NCBI GenBank assembly: GCA_043820105.1
Contig: JBDREC010000064.1
Span: forward strand, 1-51,270
Source: JBDREC01 sp043820105 [NCBI: Pseudomonadota bacterium]
Lineage (GTDB): Bacteria; Bdellovibrionota_F; JAHFAK01
DNA length: 51,270 bases
Direction of reading: 5' to 3'
The notes under the pieces were generated by a model. The model was not told where the DNA came from. It saw only the letters and a list, made by a program, of their open reading frames with translations, and ran no database searches. The number at the start of each line of letters is the position of its first letter. Position 1 is the first letter of the stretch. The translations under genes and the position numbers were made by a program. Of the stretch, positions 43,841 through 51,270 are shown in pieces.

Positions 43841-45328
43841 ATGAAAAAGCTTTTTATAATTTTATTTTCGCTCTTAACTCTTTTATTTCTGTCATGCTTT
43901 GAGCAAAGTCAGGACCAAGATAATAATGATGATGCAACAAGTGATACACAGGAAACTGATTCATATATCGCCGTCTATATTGACTTTGATTCTTTTTTAG
44001 AAAATGAGACAATTTTTGAATCCTCAAGCATAATTGATAAGTTTGATATAAGTGCAATTCCTGGTATAATAATTCCAACCCCTGTTCCAATCCCTGGTAT
44101 ATATAAGTCTTCTGAAAACGCAAAAGAACATTCTTATACAAGGGATAATTTGCCAGCTCTTCTTTGGGTTGCATCTAACGTTAATTTAAGCACTAGTGAT
44201 TTATCTAGTGATGACTTTGATGATAATTCTTGGCTTTCTTATGTTTTGCCAGATGAATCAACTTGGATAGCAAAGGCTGGAATTAAAAAAGATGATTTCT
44301 TTTATCTTTTTATTATTATTCCTACTTGTGATGATCTTTCCACATGTATTCTTGAGCAGGATCAGGATTTAATATTTCCCTATGTTTCATATTATGGAGA
44401 AAAACAGTTTACAGTAAACGCTGATGGTGAATTTGATATTGGTGATCTTGATATAAATTCATCATCTGGTGAAATTACTATTAGTTCAACAATTATTCCT
44501 GGTTCTCAATCTGGTATTGTTTCTGAGTACATTGAAAATGGATATAAAATCGCAAGTTTTACTGGAGAATCAATTGATGATTCAACTATTACAGATTCAG
44601 ATTCCAAAATTTTTATAGGATCATATATAAATGATAAAAATCAAACTTCTACTGAAAATTATTTAAAATGTTCACAGGATCAAAATTATAACATGAACAT
44701 TGATCTTGATGATACAGCTGAAATGCTTTTACAGTCAGGAGAAATGACTCAAATATCTTTTCATTTTTGGATAAATATATATGATAATTTTGAAAGCAAT
44801 CAGCCCTATTTTTTATTAACATCTGGCTTAGATGAGACAGTTATATCAGATTATGGAATGTTTAGACTGGAAATTGAAGAAGATTCAGAAGGCACTGACG
44901 AATTTTATTTATCATTAAAGTCGCTTGATAAGAATCTTATTAGCGAAGATAATGTCACGTCTACTTCTCTAGATAATTCTAAACTTATTAAAAATAATTG
45001 GTACTTTATTCTCGTTTCTCTAGGTTTTTCAGAACAAGATTATGAACCTTATCTTGATTCAACTATTTATGTGTTTAATGAATTGCTAGAATATAATGTT
45101 TTATCAACTTCAGTTCAACTAGATGGCGATGAGATTGAATTCTTTGGTGCTAGCTTAATTTCGGATAACATATATGTTTGTGGAACATTAGGTTATAATG
45201 ATCAGGGTGCAATTCCAAATGTATATATAGATGATATTTATTTTAATGCTCAAGGCGTTGATGCAGAAGCTGCTGAATCAATTTTTGAATTTAATCTCAT
45301 AGGCTCTAACCATTGGAACCTTAATTAA
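43841..45328 (+). CDS. Lipoprotein with a C-terminal LamG/ConA-like domain
   Basis: A 495-residue exported protein. The signal ends LLFLSC|F (Phe at -3, Cys19). An acidic linker (QSQDQDNNDDATSDTQETD) follows, then a beta-rich region with TPVPIPG. Residues about 290-485 look like a concanavalin-A/LamG sandwich (QISFHFWINIYDNFES...NNWYFILVSLGF...NVYIDDIYFN), a fold that binds sugars or proteins. The promoter and AGG ribosome-binding site are just upstream. The gene precedes the giant kinase/sigma-54 regulator by 41 bp on the same strand, so the two may be co-transcribed. Confidence 0.75.
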   Translation: MKKLFIILFSLLTLLFLSCFEQSQDQDNNDDATSDTQETDSYIAVYIDFDSFLENETIFESSSIIDKFDISAIPGIIIPTPVPIPGIYKSSENAKEHSYTRDNLPALLWVASNVNLSTSDLSSDDFDDNSWLSYVLPDESTWIAKAGIKKDDFFYLFIIIPTCDDLSTCILEQDQDLIFPYVSYYGEKQFTVNADGEFDIGDLDINSSSGEITISSTIIPGSQSGIVSEYIENGYKIASFTGESIDDSTITDSDSKIFIGSYINDKNQTSTENYLKCSQDQNYNMNIDLDDTAEMLLQSGEMTQISFHFWINIYDNFESNQPYFLLTSGLDETVISDYGMFRLEIEEDSEGTDEFYLSLKSLDKNLISEDNVTSTSLDNSKLIKNNWYFILVSLGFSEQDYEPYLDSTIYVFNELLEYNVLSTSVQLDGDEIEFFGASLISDNIYVCGTLGYNDQGAIPNVYIDDIYFNAQGVDAEAAESIFEFNLIGSNHWNLN

Positions 45329-45355
45329 TTATTAAAAGGAAACTTAAAACAGATT

Positions 45356-45370
45356 ATGAAAAAAAAATAA
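45356..45370 (+). other. Mini-ORF (Met-Lys-Lys-Lys-stop) overlapping the regulator start
   Basis: ATG followed by nine A and TAA; the TAA and the regulator's ATG share one base (TAATG). The mini-ORF is in a different frame. Reading it into the main frame would need a slip on the A9 tract. AAGGA at 45336-45340 is 15 bases from this ATG and 29 from the main one. Confidence 0.4.
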
Positions 45371-48300
45371 TGGCTGAATACATAGAGAGCTTAGAAAATC
45401 AAAAAAAATACAATAAAAATTCTATTGTTTGCTATACTAATAGACTTAATGATTTTCTTAGCTTTTTCAAAAATAAAAAAGATTTAAATAGTATTTCAAA
45501 AGAAGATGTTGAGAAATTTCTTAAAAGCTTAGATAAAAGTGATATATCAAATGCTAAATATAACCAATTCATCACTGCAATAAGAGGTTTTTATAAGTAT
45601 CTAGAAAAAAGCTTTGGAGTAAACGATCTGTTTTCTGATATAAAACTAAAAAAGTCTTTGGAAAAAATATATTTAAATGAAGATCAAATTCTAGCTTTTC
45701 TGGATATAATAAAAGCTGTGGAAGATAATAAAAAAACTATTTTTCTAATATATGTGCTTACAGAACTTAAAATACAGGACATTCTGAAGCTAGATAAAAA
45801 TGATATTGAAATCAAAGCTGATCAGCTCATAATCAATGTTTCAAAAAATAAATTAAAAAAAGAATATGATTTGAGTGCATCCCCATTCAAAGAAAGATTA
45901 AATGGTGAAATATCTGAATTAATAAAAGAATCAAAGAAATTATTATTTGAATCAAATAAGCAAAAAGAAATTCTAACAGCTGGCTTTAATTACATCTTTA
46001 AAAAGTTCAAAAAGCATTTGCCAAAAGAATGCAGCTCAGTTTTAATGCTAAAAAACCCAAGGTTCACACTTCCCAAAAAAGAAAAGCACCTTGCTTACTT
46101 AGAAAGTCGCAAATATAAGTTTCATAAACTAATTAGCAATAATGATGAGTCTTCAGTTTATCTTGTTTATGATAGACAAAAGAAAAGTAAACTTGCCCTT
46201 AAAATATTAAACTCTCAAGTATTTAATCCCGAATTAGAAGCAAGATTTGAGAATGAGTTTTTAACTCTGAAATCTTTAAACCATCCATTATTGCCACGTG
46301 TTTATGATTTTGTATGTGATAAATCAAAAAAACTTTGTTATTTTACGCTGGAATATATGGACGCAGCGCCAATTTCAGACTTTGTTCAAAAGCTATCTAT
46401 TAAAGAAGCAATACTTATTATTTATAATTTCATCGATCTTTTCAAATATTTAAATTCAAAGAATATAATTCATTTTGATATTAATCCCAATAATATTTTA
46501 TTTAAAAATTCTGCAGCTGGAAAGCTAAATATAAAGCTCATTGATTTTGGTCTTTCAGGAGTTACAGAAACAACAATACCAAAGGGAACTAATTATTTTA
46601 TTGCTCCTGAAATTATTTTAAATAAAAAAGCCAGTACTACAAGTGATCTATATTCCCTGGGTATTACAATATATCATCTGCTAACTGCGCGCTTTCCATT
46701 CAATAATCAAAATACTGACTCATATTTAAAGGAAATTAAGCAAAATAAATATGTGGAAATATCTGAATATTTAAACCAGATACCAGATGAATTAGAAGAG
46801 CTAATTAGCAAAATGACCAGATATAATCCAGAGCAACGATATGCAGAGTTTCACGAAATAGAAAAGGACATCTCCAGTCTAATTGAAAAACATTTGCTTG
46901 ATGGGGAAACTAGTGTAAATGAGATTAGCTTGAAAATTCCTGCTTATATTAATTTTAATAATTACAAAGAGCATTTTAATAAAATCTTTAATATTGTTTC
47001 ATCTGAAAAGGTATATTATCCAGAAGTATATTCAATATTGCTTTCAGGTGAGGCAGGATCAGGAAAAAAACGACTTCTTTCAGAACTTAGCAATGCCGCT
47101 TATATTAAGAAAAAGCCTGTTTATAGGTTTGAGTTTTCAAATGATCCTTATGATTGCTTGGGAAATATTATAGAATTTTGTCTTCTAAAGAAGAAAATCA
47201 AAATCGACCATAGTGATAGCACCAATAATGATAAAAAGGCTTTATCAATTAACACTATAAAGAAACTTGCATATAGTCTAGCAGGTGAACTAAGCAAAAA
47301 TCCGTCTCTTGTTATTTTTGAAGCCTGTGAGAATTTAAAGCCAGATGCACTTGCTTTTATAAAACTTTTTTTAGATGAAATAAAAAATAGCAAAAAGTCT
47401 TTTCTTAGTATTTTTTCTATTAATACAGAAAATGAAGAAGGTGCAAAGCTTGCTGAACTCTTAAAAAGAAAGCTTCCTAATAAAGCAAATTACCTTGAAT
47501 GGAAACTCGCGCACTTAAATAAAGAAGAAGTAGCCAGGCTTTGTGAATCAGCACTCAATAAAGCTTATGACTCATCTTTAATTGATTATTTATATAAGTA
47601 CAGTAAGGGTAATGCAGGACAAGTGCTTATGCTGCTGTCTTATCTAAGTGAAAATAATTCATTAATTTTGAGAAATAATATAGTTCAGGTTTTAGAAACA
47701 AAAAAAGATCTTGTTCCAGGTGCTATTGAAGATATAATTGAAAATAAAATATCTAAGCTTTCTAAAAATGAAAAACATGTTCTAAGTTTCTTGTCTATCT
47801 TGGAAGTTGATCTTAATGTGAATTTGTTAATGATAATGTTATGTGAATTCTATGAGACGATTTCAAAAGCTGATTTTATTTTAGCTGTAGAAGCATTAAT
47901 TCATAAGCAATTGGTTTTCAAAACAGATGATTTTACAGATGTATCCCTTGATTCTTTGAATTCTAACTATTTCATTAAAATTGCTGATGATTATATTAAA
48001 ATGCAGTCACACAAACAAATTAACACAAAAATAATGAAGTTAATGCATCTAAAAATAGCTCAATATCTTGAAGCATCTTTAGATTTGCAGGAAAAATATT
48101 CAGAAACTATAGGCTTTCATTTTAGTATGGGATCAAACCAGGAAAAAGCATTTTTATACTTAGATAAAAAGGCTCGCGATTTATACAATCAGGGACTATG
48201 GGAAAGATCAGCTCTATTATTTGAAAGAGCATTGAAAGATGTTGAAAAGTTACCTGACCTTGATCCGAAGCTGGTTGATTCTATTTTGTTTAATGCAGAA

Positions 48301-51255
48301 AATTTATTTTGTCTTTCAGAATACGAAAACGCTATTAAGAAATTAGATATTCTAAAATATAAAAAATTAGCATTAAATGAAGAAATAAAATATAATTTAC
48401 TTTTGGGAAAAATTCAAAACAGGCAAGGAAATAGCAATGAAGCTTTGGAGTTTTATGAAAAGGCTTATGCTTTAAGTGATGCAGAAAATTTGCATCAAAG
48501 TCAAAATAAAGCTGAAATCTTATTAAACAAGCTATCCCTTTTTCTAACAATAGCGGATTTTCAAAAGTCACAGGAAATAATAGAAGCAATATCGGATTAT
48601 AAAGAATTAAAAAATAAAGAAAAGGCACAGTTTTACTATTTGTCCGGACTGTATGCATACTACAATGAAAATGTCTCTATGGCCATAGAGTCCTTTAAAT
48701 TGTCTTTAAGTTTTGCCCAGAGCGATAAGAATTATTCCGCTATTATTCGTGCCTTTAATATGCTGGGAGCCTGTGCTTTCTTAGAACACAATTATAATGC
48801 ATCAATTGAGTTTTATGAAAAAGCTATAGAAATCTCAGAAGCTATTTCTGACATTTATGGCAAGTCTATTATTTATCAAAATATAGGAGCAAGCCTTCAT
48901 AATATTGGAAAACTATCAGAGGCTTTACAAAATTATTTAAAAGCTAGCCAAATTCTCGATGATCTTAATGAGCCAATAAAAACAGAAATGATTCTTTTTA
49001 GTATAGCTCTAATCTATTCTGAAATTGGGGATTATGAAACTTGCACTAAGTATTTAGAAAAGTCACAAAAGATGGCTGAAAAAAGTGGAAATAAACTAAC
49101 AATAGCTTATGTTAATTTCTTAGAAGCAGATTTGCTTTATCAAAATATGACTTATGATATTGCATTAGAAAAATATGAAATCGCCAGGGATTTGTTTTCT
49201 AAACTAAATCTTAACTATCAAAAGGTTCAAACCTTAATTAATATTGCCAATATTTATGTGCAAAAAACTCAATGGAATAAAGTCAAAGTTATTTGCAAGG
49301 TGATTAATTCGATATCATCCTTAAACGATGGCTTAAAGACAGAGCTTAATATTTTATTAATTAAATTAGCGATTGCTAATAAAGATTTAGTGGAAGCAAA
49401 AAACATTATAAATAATAATATTAATGAAAAAGATATTGAATTTCTAAACTATCAAACCCAGTTCTCGATTAATAGTATTTTAGCTCAATTTTATGAAAAA
49501 ATATCAAATATTGAAAAGGCAAATGAATATGCAGAAAAGCTAGACTTTCAAATAAAAACTCTTGCTCAAAATATGCCGGAAACAAGAAAGACCCTCTTTC
49601 TAAAAAGGCAGGTTATTAAAGAAGCAAAAGAAATATCAAGATCTATAAAAATTAAGCAGGGCATTAAAAGTGAAGTGAGCTTCAAACTAGAAAACCTCAT
49701 GGATCTGCAAATAAGTCTTACAAGTCAAAGTGACCCTCAAAAGCTTATTAATGCAGTTTTAGATAATGTAATTATTTTTACAAATGCAATAAGGGGATTT
49801 GTACTGCTTAAAAAAGAGCTTTTTGAAAAGCTGGGAAAAGATAGTTTTTTAAAAGCACTTAATAAGAAAGCTTATGAGTATCATGTCATTGCTTCAAGAA
49901 ATTTCGAACAAGATGAATTAAGTAATTCAATTGATCAAATCAGCAAGACAATTATTGATAAAACTTTATTAGAAGATAAAATTATTCAAGTTGCAAATGC
50001 ATTAGAAGCCTTTTCATGGTCAAGAAGCATTAGTAATTCAAAGCTTAAAAGCATTATCACTTTTCCCATTGTTATGGAAAATGAAATAATTGGGCTTTTT
50101 TATCTGGATGACCCAAATAATGTTGGAAGTTTTGACGATGTAGATTTAAAATACATTCAGACACTTGCCGTTATTACGTCAAATCTAATAAATAATCTTG
50201 CATTGCTTACGAGTTTAACAAGGCAAAATAAAAAAATAGAAAGTCTTAATAATGAACTATCAAAAAGACTCCTTGTAGCTGAAAATGAAGTGCAATCTAG
50301 CAAGTCTTTACTTTCACATATGAAAAGTGATGGTTTTACTCTAAAAAATTATAATAAAATTATTACAAATAATAAAACAATGCTGAATCTATTTGCAACT
50401 ATTGAAAAAGTAAAGGATACAGAACTTTCTGTTTTGATAGGTGGTGAAACTGGATCAGGAAAAGAACTTATTGCCCGGTCTATACATTATGGAAGTAAGT
50501 ATGCAAATAAACCATTTCTTAGTGAAAACTGTGGCGCAGTTAGTGAGTCCTTGCTTGAAAGCGAGCTCTTTGGTCATGTGAAAGGCGCTTTTACTGATGC
50601 AATTAGAGATAAGAAAGGTTTGTTTGAACTGGCTAATGGAGGAACAATTTTTCTTGATGAAATCGGTGAAATGTCACTTGGAATGCAGAAAAAGTTGCTG
50701 CGGGTTTTGCAAGAAAAAAAGGTTAGACCACTAGGTTCAAATAATTATATTGATGTTGATTTCAGAATAATCTGCGCAACTCATAGAAATCTTGATAAAA
50801 TGGTAAAAGCAGAAGAATTTAGAAGCGACTTGTTTTTCAGAATAAATGCTGTTTTATTAAAATTGCCTGCTTTGCGAGAAAGAAAAGACGATATCCCATT
50901 GCTGGTTGACCACTTTTTAAGAATACACTCAAAAGATAAGCCAAAGAAAATAGACAAAAAACTGCTGCAATTGCTAATAGATTATTCCTGGCCTGGTAAC
51001 ATAAGACAATTAGAAAATGAGATAAAAAGATTAGTTTTCACTTCAAATAATGAAATAATAAGAAGTTCAGATTCCACATTATCAAGCCAAAGCCTATATC
51101 AAGAAAAGGAAATGAAATCTCTTGATGAAATTGAAAAAGAAGCAATTTTAAAAGCCATCCAAATATCAGATGGTAAATTAGTTGAAGCTGCTAAACTGCT
51201 TTCAATTAATAGAAGAACATTGAGTAGGAAGATTGAGAAATATGGGTTGTTGTGA
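45370..51255 (+). CDS. Giant fusion regulator: inactive tyrosine-recombinase fold, Ser/Thr kinase, AAA ATPase, TPRs, GAF, sigma-54 activator, Fis HTH
   Basis: A 1961-residue cytoplasmic regulator. Residues 1-235 match the core-binding and catalytic folds of XerC/D-type recombinases, but the first catalytic Arg is replaced (TELKIQDIL for GLRxSEL) and no HxLRH or Tyr motif is present. It is probably a DNA- or protein-binding domain. Residues about 250-520 are a PknB-like kinase with K278, HFD (D370), N375, DFG (392-394) and APE; the Gly-rich loop is missing. An AAA/NACHT-like ATPase has Walker A GEAGSGKK (560-567). Helical TPRs span about 920-1400 and GAF about 1445-1620. The sigma-54 AAA+ domain has GETGSGKE (1692-1699) and GAFTDA (1739-1744, variant of GAFTGA). 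The last 45 residues are a Fis-type HTH. It likely activates sigma-54 promoters after a kinase/GAF signal. Its own target is unknown; the upstream lipoprotein gene is a candidate partner. Confidence 0.9.
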   Translation: MAEYIESLENQKKYNKNSIVCYTNRLNDFLSFFKNKKDLNSISKEDVEKFLKSLDKSDISNAKYNQFITAIRGFYKYLEKSFGVNDLFSDIKLKKSLEKIYLNEDQILAFLDIIKAVEDNKKTIFLIYVLTELKIQDILKLDKNDIEIKADQLIINVSKNKLKKEYDLSASPFKERLNGEISELIKESKKLLFESNKQKEILTAGFNYIFKKFKKHLPKECSSVLMLKNPRFTLPKKEKHLAYLESRKYKFHKLISNNDESSVYLVYDRQKKSKLALKILNSQVFNPELEARFENEFLTLKSLNHPLLPRVYDFVCDKSKKLCYFTLEYMDAAPISDFVQKLSIKEAILIIYNFIDLFKYLNSKNIIHFDINPNNILFKNSAAGKLNIKLIDFGLSGVTETTIPKGTNYFIAPEIILNKKASTTSDLYSLGITIYHLLTARFPFNNQNTDSYLKEIKQNKYVEISEYLNQIPDELEELISKMTRYNPEQRYAEFHEIEKDISSLIEKHLLDGETSVNEISLKIPAYINFNNYKEHFNKIFNIVSSEKVYYPEVYSILLSGEAGSGKKRLLSELSNAAYIKKKPVYRFEFSNDPYDCLGNIIEFCLLKKKIKIDHSDSTNNDKKALSINTIKKLAYSLAGELSKNPSLVIFEACENLKPDALAFIKLFLDEIKNSKKSFLSIFSINTENEEGAKLAELLKRKLPNKANYLEWKLAHLNKEEVARLCESALNKAYDSSLIDYLYKYSKGNAGQVLMLLSYLSENNSLILRNNIVQVLETKKDLVPGAIEDIIENKISKLSKNEKHVLSFLSILEVDLNVNLLMIMLCEFYETISKADFILAVEALIHKQLVFKTDDFTDVSLDSLNSNYFIKIADDYIKMQSHKQINTKIMKLMHLKIAQYLEASLDLQEKYSETIGFHFSMGSNQEKAFLYLDKKARDLYNQGLWERSALLFERALKDVEKLPDLDPKLVDSILFNAENLFCLSEYENAIKKLDILKYKKLALNEEIKYNLLLGKIQNRQGNSNEALEFYEKAYALSDAENLHQSQNKAEILLNKLSLFLTIADFQKSQEIIEAISDYKELKNKEKAQFYYLSGLYAYYNENVSMAIESFKLSLSFAQSDKNYSAIIRAFNMLGACAFLEHNYNASIEFYEKAIEISEAISDIYGKSIIYQNIGASLHNIGKLSEALQNYLKASQILDDLNEPIKTEMILFSIALIYSEIGDYETCTKYLEKSQKMAEKSGNKLTIAYVNFLEADLLYQNMTYDIALEKYEIARDLFSKLNLNYQKVQTLINIANIYVQKTQWNKVKVICKVINSISSLNDGLKTELNILLIKLAIANKDLVEAKNIINNNINEKDIEFLNYQTQFSINSILAQFYEKISNIEKANEYAEKLDFQIKTLAQNMPETRKTLFLKRQVIKEAKEISRSIKIKQGIKSEVSFKLENLMDLQISLTSQSDPQKLINAVLDNVIIFTNAIRGFVLLKKELFEKLGKDSFLKALNKKAYEYHVIASRNFEQDELSNSIDQISKTIIDKTLLEDKIIQVANALEAFSWSRSISNSKLKSIITFPIVMENEIIGLFYLDDPNNVGSFDDVDLKYIQTLAVITSNLINNLALLTSLTRQNKKIESLNNELSKRLLVAENEVQSSKSLLSHMKSDGFTLKNYNKIITNNKTMLNLFATIEKVKDTELSVLIGGETGSGKELIARSIHYGSKYANKPFLSENCGAVSESLLESELFGHVKGAFTDAIRDKKGLFELANGGTIFLDEIGEMSLGMQKKLLRVLQEKKVRPLGSNNYIDVDFRIICATHRNLDKMVKAEEFRSDLFFRINAVLLKLPALRERKDDIPLLVDHFLRIHSKDKPKKIDKKLLQLLIDYSWPGNIRQLENEIKRLVFTSNNEIIRSSDSTLSSQSLYQEKEMKSLDEIEKEAILKAIQISDGKLVEAAKLLSINRRTLSRKIEKYGLL

Positions 51256-51270
51256 AAATAATATGAAATA

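Noticed and set aside
45370-46080. Functional integrase at the start of the giant regulator
   Set aside because: Only the fold is recognisable; the catalytic Arg is replaced and the HxLRH and Tyr motifs are absent. No attachment-site repeats were seen nearby.
1-51270. tRNA genes
   Set aside because: Looked for T-loop (GTTCGANTC) and acceptor-stem patterns in the gaps; none was convincing.

Overview
The window is a chromosomal segment from an AT-rich bacterium (roughly 30% G+C by eye). Several things point to a Gram-negative, diderm, probably anaerobic organism: many exported lipoproteins, a SPOR-domain protein, M23, NlpC/P60 and LD-carboxypeptidase cell-wall enzymes, an oxygen-sensitive glycyl-radical decarboxylase, and two radical-SAM enzymes. 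The -3 Phe lipoboxes (F-x-S-C), a P13-like membrane protein and a kinase/sigma-54 regulator fit deltaproteobacterial, bdellovibrionotal or spirochaetal lineages. The phylum cannot be fixed from this sequence. No rRNA, tRNA, CRISPR array, intact insertion sequence or prophage was seen.

Layout. Positions 1-9.3 kb hold envelope and housekeeping genes: an M23 peptidase, miaA, a P13-like protein coupled to an NhaC antiporter, rlmB, a SPOR protein, LD-carboxypeptidase and an M14 carboxypeptidase. Positions 9.5-15.6 kb hold smc-ftsY and an M29 aminopeptidase. Positions 15.6-25.1 kb hold a degenerate GGDEF protein, a short AraC-type regulator, a 1838-residue exported protein of unknown function, a HAD phosphatase and a beta-propeller phytase lipoprotein. 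Positions 25.3-31.3 kb hold an acidic Met/Cys-rich lipoprotein behind a CRP-like site, then an hpdB-hpdC-hpdA operon (4-hydroxyphenylacetate decarboxylase, p-cresol forming) whose catalytic and cluster ligands are all recognisable. Positions 31.5-37.3 kb hold an NlpC/P60 protein, two more lipoproteins (one with a frameshift) and a DUF885-like metalloprotein.

Positions 37.4-41.2 kb are the most system-like part. A strong sigma-70 promoter and Shine-Dalgarno site drive a 54-residue peptide with a CDCKKKKCDDKD motif, directly followed by a radical-SAM/SPASM maturase. This looks like a RiPP precursor and its modifying enzyme. Tail-to-tail with it lies an ATP-grasp ligase / zinc-peptidase operon. 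Positions 41.3-51.3 kb hold an RNA methyltransferase, small proteins, a LamG-like lipoprotein and a 1961-residue regulator. That regulator fuses a catalytically dead tyrosine-recombinase fold to a Ser/Thr kinase, an AAA ATPase, TPRs, GAF, a sigma-54 activator AAA+ domain and a Fis helix-turn-helix.

A second theme is non-coding. Most longer intergenic gaps carry degenerate short tandem repeats, mostly with a 7-base period (TTTTGAA, AATAATC, GTATTCR, AGCTGAW), some with 6 (ACGAGC, ACGTGC) or 8 (GGGAACAA). Several fold into long hairpins between genes, and some have been taken into gene ends or ribosome-binding sites.
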